Origin: CAIWHR01 sp963717695
GTDB lineage: Bacteria > Pseudomonadota > Gammaproteobacteria > Burkholderiales > Casimicrobiaceae
Direction of reading: 5' to 3'
Length of the DNA: 64,000 bases
NCBI GenBank assembly: GCA_963717695.1
Contig: CAVQWR010000003.1
Span: 1,178,001 to 1,242,000 of the forward strand
Under the pieces are notes generated by a model. That model did no database searches. It was given only the letters and a program-made list of their open reading frames with translations, and was not told the origin of the DNA. Shown piece by piece: positions 10,028-19,585 of this stretch. Made by a program: the position numbers and the translations under genes. The first letter of the stretch is position 1; every line of letters starts with the position of its first letter.

Positions 10028-10111
10028 GGAAAGCGTCGCCATCCACGCGCACGGCAGGGCGCCTCCCCTGAGACATGCTGTCGCAGGGTGAAGTTTTACG
10101 GCCCGGCGAAT

Positions 10112-10915
10112 CTAGGCGGCGACGCTCGCGCGCGGGTGGAAGGCGTAGGAATCGAGCGACAGCGCGCCGCCCTCGAGACCGTGGACGATGCGCTCGACGC
10201 GCGTGTCCGGATCGGCGGCGCCCCACGCGACGTGCAGCGGAAGAAAGTGCTCTTCCGTGGGATGCGCGCGCGTCGCGCCGGGCGCGTCGCTGCGGTACGC
10301 GACGAGCGACGTGGTGTCGTGCGCCTCGAGCCTTCCCAGCAGCCAGTCGGAGAATTCGCCCACATAGGCGAGTGCCTGGGGGTGCCGGCGATTCATCATC
10401 CAGTCGTGCAGGTTGTGGGTCGTGTGCCCGGAACCGATGATGAGCACCCCTTCGTGCGCGAGTGGAGCAAGCAGGCGTCCCAGCGCGACGTGCTCGGCAG
10501 GCGAGCGGCCCGGCTGCACCGAGAACTGGACGACCGGCACGTCGGCGCGCGGGTACATCCACCGGAGCGGCACCCACGCGCCGTGATCGAGACCGCGGTG
10601 GGGATCGATTTCCGTGGCGAGTCCCTGCAGGTCGAGCAGATCGGCGACGCGCCGCGCCAGCCCGGGCGCCCCCGGCGCGGGGTACTGGATCCGGTAGAGC
10701 TCGGCCGGAAACCCGCCGAAATCGTGGATGGTTTCGGGAAGCGCGGCACCAGTGACGCTGGGGACTTCGGTTTCCCAGTGCGCCGACACCATCAGCACGG
10801 CCCGCGGGCGCGGCAGCGTGCGGCCGAGCGCCTCCCAGGCCTTGCCGGCGATGCCAGGGTCGATCGCCTGCATCGGCGAGCCGTGCGAGAGGAAGAGAGT
10901 GGGAAGCGTCGTCAT
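10112..10915 (-). CDS. LigB-family extradiol dioxygenase (4,5-DOPA dioxygenase type)
   Basis: A 267-residue class III extradiol ring-cleaving dioxygenase-like protein (YgiD/DODA type). Likely metal ligands are the His residues in LFLSHGSPMQA and SAHWE, with GSGHTTHN and LPLHVAWGAA further on. Members cleave catechol-type rings or act on DOPA. The ATG at 10915 (MTTLPTLFLSHG) fits family N-termini better than the upstream in-frame codon. It is monocistronic or follows the antiporter gene after about 70 bp on the same strand. The physiological substrate is unknown. Confidence 0.9.
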   Translation of the reverse strand: MTTLPTLFLSHGSPMQAIDPGIAGKAWEALGRTLPRPRAVLMVSAHWETEVPSVTGAALPETIHDFGGFPAELYRIQYPAPGAPGLARRVADLLDLQGLATEIDPHRGLDHGAWVPLRWMYPRADVPVVQFSVQPGRSPAEHVALGRLLAPLAHEGVLIIGSGHTTHNLHDWMMNRRHPQALAYVGEFSDWLLGRLEAHDTTSLVAYRSDAPGATRAHPTEEHFLPLHVAWGAADPDTRVERIVHGLEGGALSLDSYAFHPRASVAA

Positions 10916-10986
10916 GCGAATTGCGGCGGGCAGCAACTATCAGTTGGGGACGAACGCCGGTGCCGCAATCCTGGTGCGCGGTGTCG

Positions 10987-12234
10987 TCATTCGCTCGCCG
11001 CCTGCGATCCGGCAGGAATGACGGGATCGGACAAATTCGGATGGGTGTCTTCCACGGCCGCCGCGGCGGCTTCCGCCGCGGCCGCGTGGCGATGGGCGAG
11101 TGCCGTCGCCGTGCTCGTCACCAGCACGATCAGCATCACGGTGCCGAACGGGAACGCATCGACCGTTCCGGTGTGGGCGGCCGAGAGGAACAGGAGCACG
11201 GTGATGAGGCCGCGCGGCGCGATCCAGAGGAGCGTCGCCACCTCGCGCCGCAGCGACCACAGCACGACGAAGCGCGACGCGTAGATGATCGCGATGACGG
11301 CAATTGCGGTCAGCCACGCCGACGCTCCGCCCATCAGCCGCACGTCGGTCCAGTAGCCCAGCATCAGGAAGAAGAAGCTCTTGGTGGCGAAGGTGAGCTC
11401 GGCGACGAGCCCCTTGAATTCCTTCAGCGTCTGCCCGTAGTCGTCGCTGTGGATCGAGCGCAGCCATGCATGCCAGCGGATGAGCTGCGGGTTGTTGAGC
11501 ACGAGGCCGCAGACCAGCACCAGCACGAGCGGCGACAGGTGCAGCACCTTGCCCCCGGCATAGAGGAAGACGATCGCCGCGAGCAGCGGCAGGAAGCGCA
11601 CGTGGCCCTCGATCCGGTTGATGACGTAGAACACGACCGGCGCGACCACGAGCGCGACGACGAGGGAGAGCGCTCCGCTGCCGAAGAGATCGGCGGCGAA
11701 ATCGCGGGCCGAGCCATTGGCCCCAAGCCACGAGTAGAACACCAGCACGCCGAGAATGTCCGACAGCGAGCTCTCGTAGATCACGAACTCGCGCACGCGA
11801 CTCCGGAGTCCGGCGGAGCTCGGGATCGCCACCGCGCTGCTGATCACCGCGAACGGTATCGCCGCCAGCACGGCAGCCGCGGTGGACATGCCGAGCGACC
11901 ACGCGCAAAGCACGGCGATGCCGGCGAGCGCGATGCAGAAGCCCAGCAGCGCGGATGCGCTCGATGCCGCGATGAGCCGGGCGCGGTCGCGCGAGATCTC
12001 GAGGTCGAGTGCGCCTTCGAGCACGATGAGGATGAGACCCAGCGTGCCGAGGATCGGCACGATCGGATCGACCCACTTCAGGTTGAATCCGGCGGGGTCC
12101 ATCGCGTGCCGCAGCGCAATGCCGGTCGCGATCAGCAGCACGACCGAAGGCAGCCTGAACCGCCGGCCGACGAGGTCGACCAGATAGGCGAAGAGCAGGA
12201 GCCCGGACGCCGCGAGAATCGCCGTCTCGGTCAT
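10987..12234 (-). CDS. Cation:proton antiporter (CPA superfamily)
   Basis: A 415-residue membrane protein with 11-13 hydrophobic segments and monovalent cation:proton antiporter features: GTLGLILIVLEGALDLE, the helix FAVISSAVAIPSSAGL, YESSLSDILGVLVFY and TKSFFFLMLGYWTDV. It lacks C-terminal TrkA domains and ends in an Ala-rich tail. Its ATG overlaps the TGA of the upstream gene (ATGA at 12231-12234), so translation is coupled to that small cytosolic protein. Ion specificity cannot be assigned. Confidence 0.9.
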   Translation of the reverse strand: MTETAILAASGLLLFAYLVDLVGRRFRLPSVVLLIATGIALRHAMDPAGFNLKWVDPIVPILGTLGLILIVLEGALDLEISRDRARLIAASSASALLGFCIALAGIAVLCAWSLGMSTAAAVLAAIPFAVISSAVAIPSSAGLRSRVREFVIYESSLSDILGVLVFYSWLGANGSARDFAADLFGSGALSLVVALVVAPVVFYVINRIEGHVRFLPLLAAIVFLYAGGKVLHLSPLVLVLVCGLVLNNPQLIRWHAWLRSIHSDDYGQTLKEFKGLVAELTFATKSFFFLMLGYWTDVRLMGGASAWLTAIAVIAIIYASRFVVLWSLRREVATLLWIAPRGLITVLLFLSAAHTGTVDAFPFGTVMLIVLVTSTATALAHRHAAAAEAAAAAVEDTHPNLSDPVIPAGSQAASE

Positions 12235-12647
12235 CGCGGGCTCGCGCTTACGGGATCTGGATCTTCCCGCCGCCGAGCGGAGCCGCCCGGGGGCAGCGCG
12301 CCGCCCTGCGGGATCACGATCGACGACGAGGCCTGACGGCGCATCTCGGCGAGCTCGTGCATCGCGCGTTCGATACCTGCCTTCGCAGCCGCGCCATAAC
12401 CTGCCACCGCGTCGGCGAGGCTCTTCGCGTCGATGTCGAAGCTGATCGGCAGCGGGCCCATGTTGGTGAGGAGCTGCGCTTCGCCGCTGTAGACGGTCGG
12501 ACGCCCCGGATCGGCGGCGCCATCGCGCGTCACCGGCACCAGCGCGCGCAGCGTGCCGACCTTGCGGTCCGTGTAGATTTCCTCGCGATAGAGCGATGCG
12601 GCGTCGAGCGAAGCATCGGCGGCGCGTCCGGCGGCATCAGCGGCCAT
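12231..12647 (-). CDS. Conserved hypothetical protein, coupled to the antiporter
   Basis: A 138-residue soluble protein starting MAADAAGRAADASLDA behind an AAGGGGA ribosome site. The readable core is LYREEIYTDRKVGTLRALVPV, then LLTNMGPLPISFDIDA, then an Ala-rich helix GYGAAAKAGIERAMHELAEM. No signal peptide or membrane segment is seen and I do not recognise the family. The four-base stop/start overlap with the antiporter gene implies a linked function, perhaps an accessory or regulatory subunit; this is inference from context only. Confidence 0.75.
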   Translation of the reverse strand: MAADAAGRAADASLDAASLYREEIYTDRKVGTLRALVPVTRDGAADPGRPTVYSGEAQLLTNMGPLPISFDIDAKSLADAVAGYGAAAKAGIERAMHELAEMRRQASSSIVIPQGGALPPGGSARRREDPDPVSASPR

Positions 12648-12812
12648 GGAGTCCCCTTCGTTGGTCGACCTCAATCCGCAATTCTAATCGGCGCCGCCGT
12701 TTACGGCCATCCCGCCGCCGTGCAGCGGACTTGGGCGCCCTCGGGGCGCGTGCGTTCTGTACGTTTGCGTGCCCCGGCGGCGCACGGCCGGAAAGGACGT
12801 CGGAGGGCACTC

Positions 12813-12962
12813 ATGCGAAGTCGGTACGCAGCATTCCTTGCCGGCGCATTGCTGGCACTCGCGGCGACGGTCGTGGCTGCCGAGGACTATCCGCGCAAGC
12901 CCGTGAAGATCATCGCGCAGTTCGCAGCCGGGCCGGGGGACGTCGATCTCGCGCGGCGCTTT
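12813..12962 (+). pseudogene. Truncated Bug/TctC-family gene (N-terminal remnant)
   Basis: ATG 12813 opens a textbook Bug N-terminus: a signal peptide (RSRYAAFLAGALLALAATVVA) followed by EDYPRKPVKIIAQFAAGPGDVDLARRF. After about 50 codons homology stops; no frame downstream continues the family. The break is immediately followed by an 11-bp inverted repeat (12978-12988 with 12999-13009), and then the convergent LTxxQ gene. It appears to be a real 3' deletion rather than a sequencing indel. Confidence 0.75.
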
Positions 12963-12974
12963 GTCGCGCTGCTC

Positions 12975-13014
12975 CCCGTTCCGGCGTCACGCGACGCACG
13001 CCGGAACGCGGGGT
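12975..13014. repeat. Inverted repeat at the Bug truncation point
   Basis: CGTTCCGGCGT (12978-12988) and ACGCCGGAACG (12999-13009) form an 11-bp perfect stem with a 10-base loop, extendable by CCC/GGG around a one-base bulge. It sits between the truncated Bug gene and the 3' end of the LTxxQ gene and could act as a terminator for the latter. No T tract follows on either strand. Confidence 0.6.
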
Positions 13015-13078
13015 TCGAACAGGTTCGGCGGGCCCGCTGCGCCGCGCGTCGCGCCGGTCGGAATCGGCGCGCGACGCG

Positions 13079-13666
13079 TCAGGGCGAGGGCGGGCGCGCG
13101 CGCCCGGTCGCACCGTCGCCGTCGGACCCCGAACCCCGTCCGGCCGCGGGCGTCGACTGGACGTTCGTCACGAGCGGAATCGCGAGCCGCACCATCCTCC
13201 GGTCGGCGATTTCCTTTTGCGTCGGCGACAGCGAGGCGTAGAGCTGCTTGCCGGCATCGCTGATGTCCTCGATCGCCGTCAGCCGGTCGCGCGCCTTGTC
13301 GGCCACGAAGTCGAGCTGCTCGGGCGTCGTCCCTTTGGGAAAGCGCAGCTTGTCGCGATCGCGCGTGACGTCGCCCGCGAGCTTCTGGACGCGATCGGCG
13401 AAGACCCGCCAGAGAGGCCGCTGCGCCGAGCTCAAGCGCAGGTCGTCCTCCAGCTCGCTCAACTGGATCTGCACCTGATCGGCCGCGGCAGCCGGCGCCT
13501 TGTCGGGGGGCGCCATCCGCAGCTCGGGGAGCCCGCTGCGCCCGCCTGTGCCTGCGCCCCCGGGCCGTCCGGTGCCGCCACCGCCGCCGCCAGGGTACTG
13601 CGCGGCCGCGCCCGCCGCCGCCATTGCCATCACGATCGTCACCAACGTGCTAACAATTCGTTTCAA
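13079..13666 (-). CDS. Exported LTxxQ-motif (Spy/CpxP-like) protein
   Basis: A 195-residue protein read from TTG 13666, which has GAGGTGG seven bases upstream and begins LKRIVSTLVTIVMAMAAAGAAAQ, a clear signal peptide. A Gly-rich linker follows, then an all-helical region with ELEDDLRLSSAQRPLWRVF and a terminal YASLSPTQKEIADRRM, the LTxxQ-type motif of the periplasmic chaperone/stress family. The longer open frame to 13786 lacks a start with an RBS. It is divergent from the universal stress gene with 118 bp between them, so the FNR-type site there could serve both. Confidence 0.8.
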   Translation of the reverse strand: MKRIVSTLVTIVMAMAAAGAAAQYPGGGGGGTGRPGGAGTGGRSGLPELRMAPPDKAPAAAADQVQIQLSELEDDLRLSSAQRPLWRVFADRVQKLAGDVTRDRDKLRFPKGTTPEQLDFVADKARDRLTAIEDISDAGKQLYASLSPTQKEIADRRMVRLAIPLVTNVQSTPAAGRGSGSDGDGATGRARPPSP

Positions 13667-13712
13667 GGCCCACCTCGGGTCGAAGACATGCGGATTCCCG
13701 CGCCCCGCTCCT

Positions 13713-13754
13713 CTGAGCGGCATCAATGTCACAGGCTGCATAATGACGCAGAAT
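13713..13754 (+). promoter_or_regulatory. Candidate FNR/Anr-type promoter of the universal stress gene
   Basis: CTGAGCGGCATCAA (13713-13726) matches the FNR-type half site ATCAA and differs by one base in the other arm. A 22-bp gap leads to CAGAAT (13749-13754), four matches to TATAAT. The predicted start at 13761 puts the box at -41.5 and gives a 24-base leader to ATG 13785. Confidence 0.5.
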
Positions 13755-13784
13755 GACGCCGTCACCCACTCCCGCGAGGACACC

Positions 13785-14624
13785 ATGACCTACCGGTCCA
13801 TCTTCGTCCACGCCGACGACAGCGACGCCTGCGATCGCCGCTTCGCGACGGCGGCGCGCATCGCCCGCGTGTTTCCCGCGCAGCTCAAGGCCGCCTATCT
13901 CGTGCCGACGTCGCAGCTGACGCCGTTCGCGTCCGCCGTGCTGCGCGGCGACGCCAAGGACCGCTGGTTCCGCCAGACCGCCGACGCGCACGACGCCGTG
14001 CGCGAGCGCTTTCGCACCATCGCTGCCGAGGCCGGCGTCGCGGAGCACATCTGGGCCGCACCGCGCGGCGATCCGCTGGCCGCGGCAGTCATGCATGCCC
14101 GCTACTCCGATCTCGCCATCGTCGGCCAGCCGCCGCGCGACGAGCCGACGGCGGCGTTCGCGGCCGAGCTCGCGAACGCGGTGGTGACCGGGAGCGGCCG
14201 CCCGGTGCTGTTCGTGCCCTACATCGGCAGCCAGAAGACGCTCGGCGAACGCGTGCTGATCGCATGGAAGGATTCGCGCGAATCGGCGCGTGCCGTCGCC
14301 GACGCGCTGCCGTTCCTCAAGGATGCGAAGAAGGTGCACGCGCTCGCGATCATGCAGGACGACAATGCGGATGTGCAGGAGCTTCGCGCCGAGCAGGAGG
14401 TCGGATCCTTCCTCAAGCGGCACGGCGTCGACGCGACCGTGCGCCGTCTCGTGGCGCCCGACATCGAGGCGGGCGAGCTCCTGCTGTCGCAGGCGTCCGA
14501 CCTCGGGTCGGACCTCATAGTGATGGGCGGATACAGCCGGCCGCGGCTCTCCCAGCTGGTCTGGGGCGGCGTGACGAGCGTGATGCTGGCCTCGATGACC
14601 GTTCCCGTGCTGATGTCGCATTGA
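13785..14624 (+). CDS. Tandem universal stress protein
   Basis: A 279-residue protein with two UspA domains. Domain 1 starts MTYRSIFVHADDSDACDRRF. Domain 2 starts KTLGERVLIAWKDSRESARAV and ends with the nucleotide-binding signature VMGGYSRPRLSQLVWGGVTSVM, i.e. G-x2-G-x9-G(S/T). Such proteins help survival under energy or oxygen stress. GAGGA precedes ATG 13785. A hairpin with TTTT (14716-14750) lies 3'. The promoter has an FNR-type box, as is common for stress proteins in facultative betaproteobacteria. Confidence 0.94.
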   Translation: MTYRSIFVHADDSDACDRRFATAARIARVFPAQLKAAYLVPTSQLTPFASAVLRGDAKDRWFRQTADAHDAVRERFRTIAAEAGVAEHIWAAPRGDPLAAAVMHARYSDLAIVGQPPRDEPTAAFAAELANAVVTGSGRPVLFVPYIGSQKTLGERVLIAWKDSRESARAVADALPFLKDAKKVHALAIMQDDNADVQELRAEQEVGSFLKRHGVDATVRRLVAPDIEAGELLLSQASDLGSDLIVMGGYSRPRLSQLVWGGVTSVMLASMTVPVLMSH

Positions 14625-14976
14625 CGCCACCGCGGCGCATGCGCGCCAACGCGGGTGTCCCGCGTTTCAGGGTCAACCCGGGCGACCCCGGAACGTTAAG
14701 TTAGCATGAACAAGCAGCGCGCATCGGCGGCTGAGCCGGAGCGCGCTTTTCGTCGCATGTTGATGGGAGGCGAATTTGTAACAAGGCATTGCGAGGATCG
14801 TTCGAGGCGCCGATTCGCGCGTACAAACGAACATGCGACAAACGTCGGAATGCACGAAGGATCTTGCGCAGGCGGAATGACCGCGATTCGCGGCGTGTGA
14901 TCGCTTCGGAAAGGACCCGAACTCGGCTCACGCTGCGGGGTCATATCCGTACAGCAATAGATGAGATGAGGCAGTC
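14625..14976. other. 352-bp intergenic region
   Basis: No credible gene is seen. Apart from the terminator-like hairpin at 14716-14750 the stretch is less GC-rich than its surroundings and holds only short overlapping ORFs without ribosome sites. Confidence 0.5.
14716..14750 (+). terminator. Rho-independent terminator candidate
   Basis: AGCGCGC (14716-14722) pairs with GCGCGCT (14741-14747), with an inner CGGC/GCCG stem, followed by TTT. It lies about 90 bp after the universal stress gene stop. Confidence 0.6.
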
Positions 14977-15593
14977 ATGAACAAGCGCATGGTTTCGATC
15001 ATGGTGGCGATAATCGCGGCATTTCTCGCAAGCGGCTCTGCGTTCGCGCAGCGTGGCGGCGGCGGTGGACATTCCGGGGGTGGCGGACAGCCGGCGGCGG
15101 GCATTCGGCGGCGGCGGCAACGGCGGCAGCGGCGGTGGCACAGCGGCGGCAGCGGCGGATGGCACGGCGGCGGTGGCGGCTACCACGGGGGTGGCAGCGG
15201 CTGGCATGGCGGTTATAACGGCTGGCACGGCGGCTACTACGCGGCGGCTATTACGGGCGCGGCTATGGCTGGGGATGGTACGGCGCCGGTCTCGCCACCG
15301 GTCTCTACCTCGGCGGTCCGCTCTGGTGGGGCGCGTGGCCGTATTACGGTTACGGCTATGGCTACCCGTCCTATTCGACGGCGTATTCCTACCCCGTCTA
15401 TACGGATCCGCCGGTGTATGACCAGTACCAGTACCAGCCGACGCCACAGGCGGCGCCGGCCAACAACTTCTGGTACTACTGCACCGAGCCCGCGGGCTAT
15501 TACCCGTACGTTCAGAATTGCAGCCGCGCGTGGATGCAGGTGGTCCCGCAATACCAGCCGGACCAGGGTGCGCCGAACGCTCCCACGCAGTGA
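14977..15593 (+). CDS. Exported Gly/Tyr-rich protein (frameshifted)
   Basis: Starts MNKRMVSIMVAIIAAFLASGSAFAQ, a signal peptide, then Gly/His-rich sequence (GGGGHSGGGG, WHGGGGGYHGG, GWHGGYNGWHGGYY), then RGGYYGRGYGWGWYGAGL and a tail ending WMQVVPQYQPDQ before TGA at 15591. The reading shifts near 15095, 15150 and 15240, which is expected for errors in repetitive GGC sequence. The C-terminal part contains FWYYCTEPAGYYPYVQNC, a pattern seen in small secreted or outer-membrane-associated betaproteobacterial proteins. Function is unknown. Confidence 0.75.
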
Positions 15594-15646
15594 ACCGCCG
15601 TGAACGTTAGCGAACCCAGACGACTGAACCAAGGCGAGACGGCCCG

Positions 15647-16249
15647 ATGAGAAACCGATTGCTGCTTCTTCCGCTGGCGGCGGCATTGCTGCTCGCCGGG
15701 TGTGTGACCGTTCCGACGGGTCCCGCCGTGACAGTTCTGCCCGGCTCCTACAAGAGCTTCGAGCAATTCCAGGCCGATGACGGCAGCTGCCGGCAATACG
15801 CGAACGGAATGATCGGCGGGCCGGCGGCCGGCCAGTCGGCGCAGGATGCGGCGGCAGCCAACGCGGTCGGCGGCGCGGCATTGGGCGCCGCCGCAGGCGC
15901 GATCATCGGATCGGTCACGGGTCAGGCCGGCGCGGGCGCGGCGATCGGCGCCGGCACCGGTTTGCTGTTCGGCAGCGCGGCGGGAAGCAACGTCGCGGGC
16001 GCGTCGTCGTACGCGATGCAGCGGCGCTACGACGCGGCGTACATGCAGTGCATGTATGCGCGCGGAAATCAGGTTCCGGGTCGCGTCGCGTACTCGGGTC
16101 CGCCGCCGGGGTACGGGGCGCAGAACTATCCGCCGCCCGGCTACGGCGCGCAGAACTATCCGCCGCCGAACTACCCGCCGCCGCCGGCTTCAGGCAGCTA
16201 TCCGCCGCCGAACTACCCGGCCCCACCGGGCGCCGCGGGCAGTCGCTGA
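15647..16249 (+). CDS. Glycine-zipper lipoprotein with YPPP-rich tail
   Basis: A 200-residue lipoprotein: signal peptide with lipobox LLAGC (Cys 19), a segment SFEQFQADDGSCRQYANG, a glycine-zipper region (GGAALGAAAGAIIGSVTGQ and GAGTGLLFGSAAG), then YDAAYMQCMYARGNQVPG. A low-complexity tail follows with NYPPPGYGAQ-type repeats. Glycine-zipper lipoproteins of this type sit in the outer membrane. It follows the Gly/Tyr-rich gene by 53 bp in the same direction, so the two may form an envelope operon. Confidence 0.88.
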   Translation: MRNRLLLLPLAAALLLAGCVTVPTGPAVTVLPGSYKSFEQFQADDGSCRQYANGMIGGPAAGQSAQDAAAANAVGGAALGAAAGAIIGSVTGQAGAGAAIGAGTGLLFGSAAGSNVAGASSYAMQRRYDAAYMQCMYARGNQVPGRVAYSGPPPGYGAQNYPPPGYGAQNYPPPNYPPPPASGSYPPPNYPAPPGAAGSR

Positions 16250-16317
16250 GTCCGCGCGCGGTCGTCGCTGCGTGAAGCGCAGCGTGCGTCCGCCGTCGCA
16301 ATTTCCCGACGTTGTCG

Positions 16318-16342
16318 CGCGCCGTCAGCGCTTGACGGCGCG
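16318..16342. terminator. Bidirectional hairpin between convergent genes
   Basis: CGCGCCGTCA (16318-16327) and TGACGGCGCG (16333-16342) form a perfect 10-bp stem with a 5-base loop, overlapping the LysR gene's 3' end. It lies between that gene and the lipoprotein gene. No T tract is seen. Confidence 0.5.
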
Positions 16343-17299
16343 TCGCCGCTTTGTCGTGGCGCGCCTGCGCTGCGGTGATGTGCGCGGCTCCTTCAGAAAC
16401 GCGAGGTCCGCGCGTTTCGCATCCGCAGCGACCTCGTCCTGCAGCCAGGCCCTGAAGTACCCGACCTTCGCGGCGCTCGCGGCGCGTGGCGGATACACCA
16501 GGAACAGCTTGCGCGGCCCCCGGTACACGACGTCGAACAGCCGCACGAGAATGCCGTTGTGCAGATCGTTGCCGATGAGCGAGCTTCGCGCGAGCGCGAT
16601 GCCCTGACCGTCGGCCGCCGCCTGCAGCATCAGCGCGGAATCGTTGAACACCGTTCCCCGCGTCGGCTCCGGCCAGTCGAGCCCGGCGGCATCGAACCAT
16701 GACTTCCACATCTCGTCGTCGGCGCGCAGCAGCGTGTGCGAAGCGAGGTCCGCGGGCGTGCGCGGCAGCCGCCCCTTGGCGTAGCGCGGGCTGCAGACCG
16801 GGAAATAGGCGTCGTCCATCAGGAGCTCGGCGACGACCCCCGGCCAGTCGCCGAGACCCCAGCGAATGGCGACGTCGATGTCCTCGCGCGCGAAGTCCGC
16901 GAGACCCGCATTCGAGTTGACGTCGAGATCGATGTCCGGGTGCCGCGCGATGAAATGCCCGATGCGCGGCAGGAGCCAGCGCGCGGCGAAGGAAGGCAGC
17001 ACGCTGACCCCGAGATGGCGCGGATTCCTGCGCTCCGAAACTTCGCGCACGGCGTCCGCGATTTCGGTGAGCGCGCTGCGGATGCGCGTCGCGAAGCGCG
17101 CGCCCGCGTCGGTCAGACGGATGCCGCGGCCAGCGCGCTCGACGAGGCGCACGCCGAGATCGGCTTCGAGCCCCTTGATCTGGTGACTGATGGCGCCGTG
17201 CGTCAGGCTGAGCGCTTCAGCCGCGCGGGAGAGGCTCTGCGCGCGTGCCGTGGCGTCGAAGGCGCGCAGCGCCTGCATCGGGGGAATGTGGGCGGCCAT
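16325..17299 (-). CDS. LysR-family regulator (GcvA-like)
   Basis: A 324-residue regulator: winged helix at the N-terminus (LRAFDATARAQSLSRAAEAL, LTHGAISHQIKGLE) and a LysR substrate domain containing VSVLPSFAARWLLPRI, IDLDVNSNAGLADF, DIDVAIRWGLGDW and QGIALARSSL, as in GcvA-type regulators. A basic Lys/Arg tail of about 20 residues closes it. AGGAGA precedes ATG 17299. A 21-bp palindrome lies just upstream and the divergent neighbour is a small membrane protein, the usual LysR target arrangement. Confidence 0.93.
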   Translation of the reverse strand: MAAHIPPMQALRAFDATARAQSLSRAAEALSLTHGAISHQIKGLEADLGVRLVERAGRGIRLTDAGARFATRIRSALTEIADAVREVSERRNPRHLGVSVLPSFAARWLLPRIGHFIARHPDIDLDVNSNAGLADFAREDIDVAIRWGLGDWPGVVAELLMDDAYFPVCSPRYAKGRLPRTPADLASHTLLRADDEMWKSWFDAAGLDWPEPTRGTVFNDSALMLQAAADGQGIALARSSLIGNDLHNGILVRLFDVVYRGPRKLFLVYPPRAASAAKVGYFRAWLQDEVAADAKRADLAFLKEPRTSPQRRRATTKRRRAVKR

Positions 17300-17310
17300 C
17301 GCGATCTCCT

Positions 17311-17331
17311 TATGTGAAATCCATTCACATA
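17311..17331. promoter_or_regulatory. Palindromic operator in the LysR intergenic region
   Basis: TATGTGAA and TTCACATA are perfect 8-bp arms around a 5-bp spacer, 11 bp upstream of the LysR ATG and overlapping its RBS region. The AT-rich motif stands out in GC-rich DNA. It could be the LysR autoregulatory site; the TGTGA/TCACA arms also resemble a CRP-type half-site pair. Confidence 0.65.
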
Positions 17332-17418
17332 TTGGCGCAATCCAAATCGATTGTCACTCCCGGCGGCCGTCCCTAGACTGCGCAGCAGGGACGGAGCTGT
17401 CCCGCACTGGAGACCGAC

Positions 17419-17718
17419 ATGAGAGATCTGCTCGCATTGGACGTCCGCGATCTTCCCGCGGCGAACGCCCTGGAACCGACCCGGCGCGAGTTGTCGCGCC
17501 GCCACGCGATGAATTCGCGCAACGCTGCGGCGACGCCGCGGCGCACCCCGCACTCGAGCGCGGAAGCCAGCGAAACCACGACGATGATCGTTGTCCTCGT
17601 CGCGTGGGCGCTGATCGCCGGCTACCTCTTCGCGCACGTGGCCGAAGGGGCAGTGATGGCCGCGACGGCACCGCACGTCGCCGCCGTCGCGGCACCGCAC
17701 GCCGTGGCGCGCGCGTGA
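17419..17718 (+). CDS. Small single-span membrane protein
   Basis: A 99-residue protein with GGAGA before ATG 17419. The N-terminal half is polar and basic. One transmembrane segment follows (MIVVLVAWALIAGYLFAHVA) and then an Ala/Val/His-rich tail. No family is recognised. It is divergent from the LysR gene across the palindrome at 17311, so it is the likely target of that regulator. The polar first 50 residues could also mean translation begins at a later in-frame codon. Confidence 0.65.
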   Translation: MRDLLALDVRDLPAANALEPTRRELSRRHAMNSRNAAATPRRTPHSSAEASETTTMIVVLVAWALIAGYLFAHVAEGAVMAATAPHVAAVAAPHAVARA

Positions 17719-17747
17719 GACCGGAGACGCACCGTCGGAGCCGGCGG

Positions 17748-19368
<1,621 letters not shown>

Positions 19369-19585
19369 CGGATCGGGAAGGATCGCGCCGGACGGGCGCC
19401 CCTCGGCAAAACAAACGCCGCCGGCCGAAAGGGCAGGCGGCGACGAGTGGGCGCAATTATAACAGGCGTCGCCGCTCGGGCCCGCGGGACGCCGGCTGCG
19501 AAAAAGCTCGGCGACGCGCGATAATCGCAACTGGCATCCGCCGCGATTTTCCGCCGGCGCGGCCCCACTCGTTCCGGGAGATTCC

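Noticed and set aside
12661..12674. TTGGTCGACCTCAA as another FNR-type box
   Set aside because: Only the TTG-N8-CAA core fits, and it lies 14 bp before the ATG of the antiporter-coupled gene, too close for activation.
14706..14900. Short plus-strand ORF starting MNKQRASAAEPERAF
   Set aside because: It begins inside the terminator hairpin after the universal stress gene and shows no family or ribosome-site support.
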